A stretch of DNA of 64,000 bases from Sedimentitalea sp039941015 (GTDB lineage Bacteria > Pseudomonadota > Alphaproteobacteria > Rhodobacterales > Rhodobacteraceae): the NCBI RefSeq assembly GCF_039941015.1, contig NZ_JBDVFI010000086.1. The stretch is one strand, 5' to 3'. Under the pieces are notes generated by a model that did no database searches, was not told the origin of the DNA, and was given only the letters and a program-made list of their open reading frames with translations. Within the stretch, counting starts at the first letter, position 1; each line of letters opens with the position of its first letter. This document shows, one piece after another, positions 26,250-34,177 of the stretch. The translations under genes and the position numbers were made by a program.

Positions 26250-27625
26250 TCCGTATCGCCATCTTTCTTGTTGTTGCCGTTGTTGCCGGGTGCAGCGCCA
26301 GACCGTTGGGCGACACTCCGACCCGCGCCGCAATCGCCGAGTCAAGCCTGCCGCCGATGAAGGGCTTTGCATCCACACGTCCAAGCGCGCCGAGACAATC
26401 CAATGCCAACATCGCCGCCGACTTCCTGTCGTTGCATTTCGAACTGGAAAGCGGCCGCAGCCTGCCGGTGTTTACCCGGTTTGAGGGCCCGATCACCGTG
26501 CGGGTCACCGGCAAGCCACCCGCAAGCCTAGAGCCGGATTTGCGCCGACTGCTTGACCGCCTCCGCCAAGAGGCCGGTCTCCAGATCAGACAGGTTCAGG
26601 GCAACAGCGCGAGTATCACCATTCAAGCGGTCAGCCGGGCCGAGATTCGCCGCGCCCTGCCACAAGCCGCGTGTTTCGTCGTGCCGAATGTGTCCAGTAT
26701 CGAAGAGTTCCGCCGAAAACGCCGCAGTGCGGGTACCAACTGGTCAACGCTGCGCGAACGCGAAAAGATGGCGATCTTTCTGCCCTATGATTCCACGCCA
26801 CAGGAAATCCGCGATTGTCTGCACGAAGAACTTGCACAGGCGCTTGGCCCGCTCAATGATCTCTACCGTCTGTCCAATTCGGTGTTCAACGATGACAACG
26901 TGCATACCGTTCTCACCGGGTTTGACATGCTGATCCTGCGCACCGCCTATGCGCCCGAAATCTATAGCGGCATGACCAAGGCCGAAGTCGCGACAGAACT
27001 GCCCGACATCCTGTCCCGCATCAATCCGGGCGGTAATCGCCTTCCGGCGCAGGCCATTGCACCGACACCGCGGAGTTGGATCGACTCGGTGCAGATTGTC
27101 CTCGGACCGGGTGCTGGAACGTCCGAACGCCGCAATGCCGCGCAATCCGCAGCGGCAACAGCGCAACAACTTGGCTGGCAAGATCACCGCCGCGCCTTTG
27201 GCTATTACATGCTTGGTCGGATGACCCAGCTCGACGATGCCGAACTTGCGCAGCAGTATTATGCCAGTGCAATCAGCTACCTGCGCCGTGCTCCAGGTAC
27301 AGAGCTTCATCAGGCCTATATCGTCACTCAAACGGCCGCATATGCGGTTTCGCGCGATGAAGGCTCCGAAGCGCTACGCCAGATCGAACCCTATCTGGAT
27401 GTCGCCGCGCGCTCGGAAAATGCGGCCTTGCTGGCAACGCTCATGCTACTCAAGGCCGAAGCGCTGGATCAGACCGGCCAGAGCGACGCGGCACGCACCG
27501 TCAGGCTGGACAGTGTGGGATGGGCAAGATACGGCTTTGGCACGGATTGGGCGGTACGGGCGAAGATGCAGGAAATTGCATCGCTGAACCCTCAAAACAG
27601 GCGCAATGGCCAATCAAACGGGTAA
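26246..27625 (+). CDS. DUF2927 lipoprotein
   Basis: The 459-residue protein starts with a lipoprotein signal (VVAGC, Cys16). The DUF2927 domain (about 50-250) includes FEGPITVRVTG, LREREKMAIFLPYDS and CLHEELAQALGPLND; the HEE pattern recalls a zinc peptidase but the full HExxH is absent. The C-terminal half is helical and repeat-like (LGRMTQLDDAELAQQYYASA). It overlaps the GNAT gene by 4 bases. Envelope location is likely; function is unknown. Confidence 0.8.
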   Translation: MIRIAIFLVVAVVAGCSARPLGDTPTRAAIAESSLPPMKGFASTRPSAPRQSNANIAADFLSLHFELESGRSLPVFTRFEGPITVRVTGKPPASLEPDLRRLLDRLRQEAGLQIRQVQGNSASITIQAVSRAEIRRALPQAACFVVPNVSSIEEFRRKRRSAGTNWSTLREREKMAIFLPYDSTPQEIRDCLHEELAQALGPLNDLYRLSNSVFNDDNVHTVLTGFDMLILRTAYAPEIYSGMTKAEVATELPDILSRINPGGNRLPAQAIAPTPRSWIDSVQIVLGPGAGTSERRNAAQSAAATAQQLGWQDHRRAFGYYMLGRMTQLDDAELAQQYYASAISYLRRAPGTELHQAYIVTQTAAYAVSRDEGSEALRQIEPYLDVAARSENAALLATLMLLKAEALDQTGQSDAARTVRLDSVGWARYGFGTDWAVRAKMQEIASLNPQNRRNGQSNG

Positions 27626-27631
27626 CAGACG

Positions 27632-27799
27632 ATGATCGTGATCGCAGGTGTTCTGCTGGGGGCCGCATTTGGTGCGGTTCTCGCCAAGAAAAACGGCGGT
27701 AAAGCCGCTGATATCGCGCAATATGCCGCCGCTTCGGCAATGGCATTCGGGATCGTTGCCATGATCGCGACTGTGCTGATTGATCGGATCGCGGGCTGA
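27632..27799 (+). CDS. 55-residue membrane protein
   Basis: This short gene fills the space between the DUF2927 lipoprotein and VWA genes. It begins MIVIAGVLLGAAFGAVLA, has a charged turn (KKNGGKAAD) and a second hydrophobic stretch ending VLIDRIAG, so it is a two-span hairpin. It starts 6 bases after the previous stop and ends 4 bases before the VWA start, which supports it being a real gene. Function is unknown. Confidence 0.7.
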   Translation: MIVIAGVLLGAAFGAVLAKKNGGKAADIAQYAAASAMAFGIVAMIATVLIDRIAG

Positions 27800-27803
27800 C
27801 GCG

Positions 27804-28988
27804 ATGTTTGTACCCTTCTACGAAAACCTCCGCAAAGCCGGCATCCCCGTCTCGCTGCGTGAATACCTGAGCTTTCTCGAAGGCATGAAGGTCGGGCTAA
27901 CCACCTATGACGTCGAGGCGTTCTACTACCTGGCCCGCGTGTCGATGGTGAAGGACGAGCGCAATATCGACAAGTTCGACCGCGCCTTTGCCACCAGTTT
28001 CAAAGGTCTGGAACAGATCAGTTTTCAACAGGTCATGGAAGCCGTCGATATTCCTGGTGAATGGCTGCGCAAGATGACAGAGAAACACCTGTCAGCCGAG
28101 GAAAAAGCCGAGATTGAGGCGCTTGGTGGGTTCGAAAAGCTGATGGAGACGCTGAAAGAGCGCCTGAAAGAACAGGAAGGTCGTCACCAAGGCGGCAACA
28201 AATGGATCGGCACCGGCGGCACCAGCCCGTTTGGCGCCTATGGTTACAACCCCGAAGGCGTGCGCATCGGCCAGAAGGAAAGCCGCCACCAACGTGCGGT
28301 CAAGGTCTGGGACAAGCGTGAGTTCAAGAACCTCGACGACACGGTTGAACTGGGCACACGTAACATCAAGGTGGCATTGAAACGGCTGCGCAATTGGGCC
28401 CGCGAAGGCGCAGCCGAAGAACTGGATATGGACGGAACCATCCGCGCCACGGCAGAGCACGGTTACCTTGACGTGAAAACCAGACCCGAGCGCCACAACG
28501 CGGTCAAGGTTGTCTTGTTTCTGGATATCGGCGGATCAATGGACCCGCATGTCAAAGTGGTTGAAGAACTGTTTTCCGCCGCCCGCAGCGAATTCAAGCA
28601 TCTGGAATACTACTACTTTCACAATTGCCTCTACGAAGGCGTCTGGCGCGACAATCGGCGTCGCTGGGACGCGCAAACACCGACACATGAAGTCCTGCGA
28701 ACCTATGGCCCCGACTACAAGTGTATTTTTGTCGGCGACGCCTCGATGAGCCCCTATGAGATCGCCTATCCCGGTGGCGCCAACGAACATTGGAACGCAG
28801 AGGCTGGCAGCGTCTGGTTGCAACGGGCGCGCGAACAATGGAGCAGCAATCTTTGGGTTAATCCGGTGCCGGAGAAATACTGGTCCTACACCCATTCGAT
28901 TCAGATGATCCAAGAGATCTTCGCCGATCAGATGGTCCCCATGACGCTCGACGGGTTGAGCCGCGGGATGAAAGCGCTGACGCGCTAG
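27804..28988 (+). CDS. CoxE-like VWA-domain protein
   Basis: The 394-residue cytoplasmic protein has a helical N-terminal half and a VWA domain from about 235. Its MIDAS reads LFLDIGGSMD, a DxGxS variant of the usual DxSxS. A charged central part (KEQEGRHQGGNKWIGTGG) is typical of the CoxE-like COG3825 family. Such proteins usually work with a MoxR AAA+ ATPase, but none is adjacent here. The start at 27804 (MFVPFYENLR) fits the family; the longer reading lies inside the small gene upstream. Confidence 0.85.
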   Translation: MFVPFYENLRKAGIPVSLREYLSFLEGMKVGLTTYDVEAFYYLARVSMVKDERNIDKFDRAFATSFKGLEQISFQQVMEAVDIPGEWLRKMTEKHLSAEEKAEIEALGGFEKLMETLKERLKEQEGRHQGGNKWIGTGGTSPFGAYGYNPEGVRIGQKESRHQRAVKVWDKREFKNLDDTVELGTRNIKVALKRLRNWAREGAAEELDMDGTIRATAEHGYLDVKTRPERHNAVKVVLFLDIGGSMDPHVKVVEELFSAARSEFKHLEYYYFHNCLYEGVWRDNRRRWDAQTPTHEVLRTYGPDYKCIFVGDASMSPYEIAYPGGANEHWNAEAGSVWLQRAREQWSSNLWVNPVPEKYWSYTHSIQMIQEIFADQMVPMTLDGLSRGMKALTR

Positions 28989-29050
28989 TCCCGTATAACT
29001 TTGGTAAAACAGGTCTTTGCACAGGTCAGCAGTCTGCATAGGCTGATCGC

Positions 29051-30205
29051 ATGTCCGACGCGCCCATCACCAACATCGATCTGAAATCGTTTACCGCCGA
29101 TCCCTACCCCACGCTCGCGCAGATGCGGCGCAGTGCGCCCATCACCTATGTGCCGCAACTCGGGGCAACGCTGATTACCCGGCGTGATGATGTCCACGCT
29201 CAGGAAAAACGGATCGACGTGTTTTCTTCGGTGCAGCCCGAGGGGTTGATGACCCAATTGATGGGTGAAAACATGATGCGCAAGGATGGTGCGCAGCATC
29301 AGCATGAACGGCGCATCTTGTTTCCCGCACTCAGCCCGCGCACGGTTCAGGATCATTGGAAACCGATCTTTGAACGTGCCGCGCTGTCGATCCTGCAGGA
29401 TCTGCACCCCAAAGGCGCGTGTGATCTCGTCCGGGACTATGCGATGCCGGTGTCCGCCGAAGCACTCAAGGCAATCACCGGACTGACCGACATGCAGGCG
29501 GCCGAGATGGACGGCGTCAGTCAGGCGATGATCGACGGCTGCGCCAATTACGGTGGCGATCCGGACATCACCACACGCTGCAACACGGCGACTGCGTTGA
29601 TTGATGCCCATATCGACCGGATGCAGGACGCCCCTCCACCCCGGTCGGCGCTGGATGTACAATTGCAGGCGGGCCTTGCCGATGCGAACATTCGCGCGAA
29701 CATCAAACTGATCATTTCAGGAGGTCAGAACGAACCGCGTGACGCGATCGCCGGAACGATTTGGGCCTTGCTCACCCACCCGGACCAACTGCGACTGATC
29801 CTCGATGGTCAGGCAAAGTTCGCACAGGCCTTTACCGAATACGCTCGCTGGATCAGCCCGATAGGCATGTCGCCCCGGCGCATCGCCCGAACCGAGACCG
29901 TTCAGGGCGTGACGTTTGAGCCAGAGGACAAGGCGTTTCTGATGTTCGGTTCCGCCTGTCGCGACGAAGCACACTTTGACAACCCGGACAGCTTTGACAT
30001 CACGCGCAACACCCAGCCCGCAATCAGCTTTGGGGCCGGACCACATTTCTGCGCAGGTGCTGCAGCGTCGCGATCTCTGATTGCAGAGGTGGCTTTGCCT
30101 TTAGCATTCAAGCACCTGAAAAACCTTCAGATTACCGTGGAGGTTCCCTTCACCGGTTGGGCCTTTCGCGGCCCCACCCACATGCCGGTGAGATGGGACT
30201 GCTGA
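29051..30205 (+). CDS. Cytochrome P450 with atypical I-helix
   Basis: The 384-residue enzyme has the P450 heme loop FGAGPHFCAG with Cys334 and the K-helix motif EYAR (263-266). The I-helix reads SGGQNEPRD (223-231), so the usual acid-threonine pair is replaced by Asn-Glu. No ferredoxin or reductase gene is adjacent. Its stop overlaps the start of the M24 gene by one base (TGATG), so the two products may act on the same compound. The substrate is unknown. Confidence 0.88.
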   Translation: MSDAPITNIDLKSFTADPYPTLAQMRRSAPITYVPQLGATLITRRDDVHAQEKRIDVFSSVQPEGLMTQLMGENMMRKDGAQHQHERRILFPALSPRTVQDHWKPIFERAALSILQDLHPKGACDLVRDYAMPVSAEALKAITGLTDMQAAEMDGVSQAMIDGCANYGGDPDITTRCNTATALIDAHIDRMQDAPPPRSALDVQLQAGLADANIRANIKLIISGGQNEPRDAIAGTIWALLTHPDQLRLILDGQAKFAQAFTEYARWISPIGMSPRRIARTETVQGVTFEPEDKAFLMFGSACRDEAHFDNPDSFDITRNTQPAISFGAGPHFCAGAAASRSLIAEVALPLAFKHLKNLQITVEVPFTGWAFRGPTHMPVRWDC

Positions 30206-31353
30206 TGCCATTGCATTTTGACGCCGCCGAATATGCCACCCGCCAGTCTGCTGCCACCCGCGCTGTTCAGGAGGCCGGTCTCGACGCATTGTTGATGTTC
30301 GCGCCGGAAAGCCATTTCTGGATTTGTGGATATGACACATTCGGGTTTGCAATGTTTCAATGCCTCGTTCTGACGGCCGACGGTGATTTGCACCTGTTGA
30401 CCCGTCTGCCGGACATGCGCCAGGCGCAACTGACCTCGACACTGCCAGATGATCACATTCATATCTGGCCAGAACATCAGGGGGCAACGCCTGCGGAAAA
30501 CCTACGGTCCCTGCTTGCCGATCTGGGCGTGGCACAGGGGCGCATAGGATTTGAAAGCCAGACCGCAGGGTTGACCGATGCGAACGGCCAATTGCTGCGC
30601 GCGGCGCTGCCCGATCTGATCGACGCCTCTGCTCTAATCCGGGATTTGCGGCGGGTAAAATCAGCTGCCGAAATATCCATGCATCGTCGGGCGGCGAACC
30701 TCTCGGATGATGCGCTGGATGCCGCTGTTGAGGCCACAGGAGCAGGCGCGTTTGAAGGTAACATTCTTGCGGCAATGCAGGGCGCGGTGTTCAAGGGCGG
30801 TGGCGATTACGCTGGCAACGAATTCATCCTTGGATCGGGCCCCGGCGCCCTGCTCTGCCGCTATTACTCCGGTCGCAGACATCTGGATGCACAGGATCAG
30901 CTCACGTTGGAGTGGTCGGGCGCCTATGCCCGATATCATGCGGCGATGATGCGCACGCTGGTCATCGGAAGTCCCGATCCCCGACAACGCGCGATGCAGG
31001 ACGCGGCTGAAGAAGCTCTCGCCGCCTGCGAAGCGGCCATTCAACCCGGCAACCCAATGGGCGATGTGTATGACGCGCATGCCCGCGTCTTTGATGCGCA
31101 TGGGTTTGCAGAGTCCCGATTGCAGGCCTGCGGCTATGGGATGGGCGCGGTCTATACGCCGATCTGGGTGGACTTTCCGATGTTCTACGAAGGCAACCCG
31201 CTGGTCATGCAGGAAAATCAGGTCTTCTTTCTTCACATGGTCCTGATGGATAGCGATGCAGGTCTTGCAATGTGCCTCGGTCATAGCGTGCTTGTGACCG
31301 CAACCGGTGCCGAGCGACTGTCGCGACATGGAACCGAATTGATCACCTGCTGA
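30205..31353 (+). CDS. Creatinase-fold (M24) protein without metal ligands
   Basis: The 382-residue protein has the two-domain creatinase/aminopeptidase P layout. The five metal ligands of M24 peptidases appear lost: the first motif reads LEWSGAYARYHAAMMRT (no Asp at the two ligand positions), the His motif reads GYGMG rather than GHGIG, and the late Glu regions are replaced. Creatinase itself works without metal, so an amidino or amide hydrolase is more likely than a peptidase. It is translationally coupled to the P450. Confidence 0.8.
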   Translation: MPLHFDAAEYATRQSAATRAVQEAGLDALLMFAPESHFWICGYDTFGFAMFQCLVLTADGDLHLLTRLPDMRQAQLTSTLPDDHIHIWPEHQGATPAENLRSLLADLGVAQGRIGFESQTAGLTDANGQLLRAALPDLIDASALIRDLRRVKSAAEISMHRRAANLSDDALDAAVEATGAGAFEGNILAAMQGAVFKGGGDYAGNEFILGSGPGALLCRYYSGRRHLDAQDQLTLEWSGAYARYHAAMMRTLVIGSPDPRQRAMQDAAEEALAACEAAIQPGNPMGDVYDAHARVFDAHGFAESRLQACGYGMGAVYTPIWVDFPMFYEGNPLVMQENQVFFLHMVLMDSDAGLAMCLGHSVLVTATGAERLSRHGTELITC

Positions 31354-31392
31354 TCACTTGCCGAAGGGCAGTTCAAGGACCATATCTTATAC

Positions 31393-32082
31393 ATGCTCAA
31401 GTTCACGCCGATCCTCCTGGCCATTCTTTATGCTCTGGCGATGTATCGCTTCTCTGTCTGGCGGACGGGCAAGGAACTTGACCAGAAATCAACCGAACTT
31501 GCCGATCCCCATCTCAAGCGGCTGACCGACAGGCTCGCCGCCTCGCTCGATCTGCATCGGATCCCGGTTTACGTCTACGAGATCGACCCGGTAAACGGGC
31601 TGGCCGCGCCGGATGGGCGGATCTTCATCACACGTGGATTTTATCGCAAGTTTCAGAACGGCGACGTGACGGGTGAAGAGATGGCCAGCGTCATCGCCCA
31701 TGAACTGGGCCATGTGGCCTTGGGTCATGCCCGTCGCCGCATGATTGATTTTTCAGGTCAAAACGCGTTGCGCACCGCGCTGATCATGGTGCTCGGGCGG
31801 TTCATACCCTTTGTCGGCATCTGGATTGCGAACATGCTGACCAGCTTGCTTGCCGCCGGGCTATCGCGTTCGGATGAATACGAGGCGGATGCCTATGCTG
31901 CCGCCCTGCTGACCAAAGCCGGCATTGGCGTCGAACCACAGAAATCCCTGTTTCGCAAACTTGACGCGCTGACCGAACAGCGGGCCGGTATGGCCCCGGC
32001 CTGGTTGCTGAGCCATCCGCATACCGATCAGCGGATCGAGGCGCTCGAGCAACTGGAACGCCAGTGGCACGCCCCCGGCTAA
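31393..32082 (+). CDS. M48-family membrane metalloprotease
   Basis: The 229-residue protein has an N-terminal span (about 5-17), the zinc motif HELGH with further ligand in SRSDEYEADAYA, and one or two spans near 130-155. This is a short M48 (HtpX-like) protease for inner-membrane quality control. It runs convergent to the PIN gene with only 2 bases between stops, and lies 39 bases after the M24 gene. Confidence 0.87.
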   Translation: MLKFTPILLAILYALAMYRFSVWRTGKELDQKSTELADPHLKRLTDRLAASLDLHRIPVYVYEIDPVNGLAAPDGRIFITRGFYRKFQNGDVTGEEMASVIAHELGHVALGHARRRMIDFSGQNALRTALIMVLGRFIPFVGIWIANMLTSLLAAGLSRSDEYEADAYAAALLTKAGIGVEPQKSLFRKLDALTEQRAGMAPAWLLSHPHTDQRIEALEQLERQWHAPG

Positions 32083-32084
32083 GG

Positions 32085-32633
32085 TCAGGAACCGCGACCG
32101 ACCGCCTTGGCTAGTCGCGGCAATCTTGCCTTTTTCAAAAGCGACCGCATCTCCCAATTGTCACCAGACAACCGACGGGCCTCTGCAAGGACACGTTCGG
32201 CAACCGAAGTGATCCCGTCGGGATCGATTTGCCACAACGAATGCAGAAAGCCGTCGGGATCGAGCCGCTTCAGACCTTGCTCATCCAACGTACGACGCGG
32301 AAAGTCCTTGGCGTTCAGGGTCATGATCGCATCAGCCGAACTTGCAACCGCAACGGCGAGCACATGGACATCGGCTGGATCGGGCAACCACAGTCGCTGC
32401 TCCAACCCCGATGCGGGCGGGTATTCGGCATCCGGCCAGGCATTGCGCAACAACGCGATTTCCGCCCGCGCCTGCGCCTCGCCCTGTGGCCCCAGCTTGA
32501 TCGCCGCCCGCGCCCACTCTTCCAGTATCCGCGCCGACCACACTGGCACGAAATGCCCTGCTCGGGCGGCCCCAAGAACAACTTCGCGCATCACCGTCGG
32601 GTAGAGCACGCAGGTGTCGATAACGATCTTCAC
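32085..32633 (-). CDS. PIN-domain protein, RSP_2648 type
   Basis: The 182-residue protein has the PIN nuclease acidic residues: Asp6 in VIDTCVLYP, Glu38/39 in LEEWAR, then DPADVHVL and LNAKDFP. It belongs to the Rhodobacterales RSP_2648-type group. It is coupled by ATGA to the upstream methyltransferase gene and has no small antitoxin gene nearby, which argues for a chromosomal RNase-like role rather than a toxin-antitoxin pair. Confidence 0.8.
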   Translation of the reverse strand: MKIVIDTCVLYPTVMREVVLGAARAGHFVPVWSARILEEWARAAIKLGPQGEAQARAEIALLRNAWPDAEYPPASGLEQRLWLPDPADVHVLAVAVASSADAIMTLNAKDFPRRTLDEQGLKRLDPDGFLHSLWQIDPDGITSVAERVLAEARRLSGDNWEMRSLLKKARLPRLAKAVGRGS

Positions 32634-33838
32634 AGGCGAAAGAACAACGACTTGAGATAGCCACTTTCAGCAAGCTGCGGAAGTTGCGGATGATCCGGTC
32701 CGGCAAACCCCGTGTGGATCAGCTGTGCCTGCCGCCCGCCGCGTCCGATACCGCGCGAGCTTGCGGCGTGGAATCGAGCGAGATCAGCCGCATGCGAACA
32801 GGAACACAGGCACAGATAGCCTCCATCGGCCACCAAGGGTGCCGCCAGCTTGGCAATACGTTCATAGGCGCGCAAACCCGGTTCAAGCGCGGATTTGGAT
32901 GGTGCAAAGGCGGGCGGATCGCAGATCACCACGTCAAACTCTGCGCCCTCGCTGCCAAGTGCGGTCAGAACGTCAAACGCATCCCCCTGCCGCGTCGCAA
33001 ACCGTTCGGACATCCCGGCCGCTGCGGCACCCTGTTCAGCAAGCGCAAGCGCCGGGGCAGAGCCATCTACCGACAACGCTGTCGTCGCGCCGCCCGCAAG
33101 CGCGGCAAGGGCAAAGCCGCCGACATGGGAAAACACATCCAGAACCCGTGCGCCGGAGGCGAGCCGTGCTGCAAAGGCATGGTTGGGTCCTTGGTCAAAG
33201 AACAACCCGGTCTTCTGGCCGCCCGTCAGATCCGCCATATAGATCGCGCCATTCATCGGCACCGGGATCGGTGCGTCAGGGGCTGACCCGCGCAACACGC
33301 CCGACACGTCATCCAGCCCCTCAAGCGCCCGCGTGCGTCCGCCAGCGTTTTTCAGGACAGTCGCGACACCGGTGGTTTCGATCAGGGCTTCGGTCAGCGT
33401 TTCCAGATGGGCTTCGGCCCAGGCGGCGTTGGGTTGTACAACGCAGATGTCTCCGAACCGGTCGATGATGATACCGGGCAGACCGTCCGCCTCGGCGTGG
33501 ACAAGCCGATAAAACGGGTCAGGAAACAGGCGTTCCCGCAACCGCAGAGCCTTTGTCAGCCGCTGTACGAACCAGTTCTTGTCCAACGGTATGGATATGT
33601 CGCGCTCCAGCATCCGGCAGATGATCTTTGAGTCGGGATTGACCGCGACAAGGCCCAGCGGACTGCGTTTGTCATCCTCAAGCACGGCAATTGTGCCCGC
33701 AGTCAGGGCGCGTGTGCGCCGGTCTGTCACCAGGTCACTGGCATAGACCCAAGGAAAGCCGTGGCGGACGCCACGAGCATTGGCCTTGGGTTTGAGGCGT
33801 ACACGAGGCAGGTCGGGGGTTGGCAAGGTATCTGTCAT
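32630..33838 (-). CDS. Class I rRNA cytosine methyltransferase, RlmI-like
   Basis: The 402-residue enzyme has an N-terminal PUA-like domain (RVRLKPKANARGVRHGFPWVYASDL) and a SAM-dependent methyltransferase domain with GARVLDVFSHVGGFAL and catalytic-type DPPAFAPSK. The layout matches RlmI, which makes m5C in 23S rRNA. The start at 33838 (MTDTLPTP) was chosen over an 18-codon extension. Its stop overlaps the PIN start by 4 bases. Confidence 0.85.
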   Translation of the reverse strand: MTDTLPTPDLPRVRLKPKANARGVRHGFPWVYASDLVTDRRTRALTAGTIAVLEDDKRSPLGLVAVNPDSKIICRMLERDISIPLDKNWFVQRLTKALRLRERLFPDPFYRLVHAEADGLPGIIIDRFGDICVVQPNAAWAEAHLETLTEALIETTGVATVLKNAGGRTRALEGLDDVSGVLRGSAPDAPIPVPMNGAIYMADLTGGQKTGLFFDQGPNHAFAARLASGARVLDVFSHVGGFALAALAGGATTALSVDGSAPALALAEQGAAAAGMSERFATRQGDAFDVLTALGSEGAEFDVVICDPPAFAPSKSALEPGLRAYERIAKLAAPLVADGGYLCLCSCSHAADLARFHAASSRGIGRGGRQAQLIHTGFAGPDHPQLPQLAESGYLKSLFFRL

Positions 33839-33904
33839 GCCGCCCTCATAGCCGCACCGCCAGCGCGATAACAGCCTCGATGACGCAACCAACGCAGCCA
33901 GCGT

Positions 33905-34177
33905 TCAGTTTCTCGGACGCGAGCGCCATCCGCCCCGCCGCTGAGGTGATGCGACCGACGTCAGCCCGTCGCGCAGGACGCCCGACATCGGATGATCCGG
34001 TGCAGGTTCAGCATATTGCGCAATAAGGTGGCGGAGCGCCGGACCGGTTTCGCGTCCTTCGGGCAGGCTCAGCGCCCAGTCCAGAAAGATGGACCGACAT
34101 TCGGCGGCGCCGATATCCTCGATCTGGTAGGCTTCAAAGATCAGCCCCTTTGGATCCATGTCACTGCGTGATTTCAT
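33905..34177 (-). CDS. Small conserved protein downstream of glnE
   Basis: The 90-residue protein has no domain I recognise. It has an acidic start (IEDIGAAECRSIFLDWALSLPEG) and a basic end. Its ATG overlaps the glnE stop (ATGA), so it is translated with glnE and probably real. The sequence looks conserved in Rhodobacteraceae, but I cannot check that here. Confidence 0.65.
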   Translation of the reverse strand: MKSRSDMDPKGLIFEAYQIEDIGAAECRSIFLDWALSLPEGRETGPALRHLIAQYAEPAPDHPMSGVLRDGLTSVASPQRRGGWRSRPRN

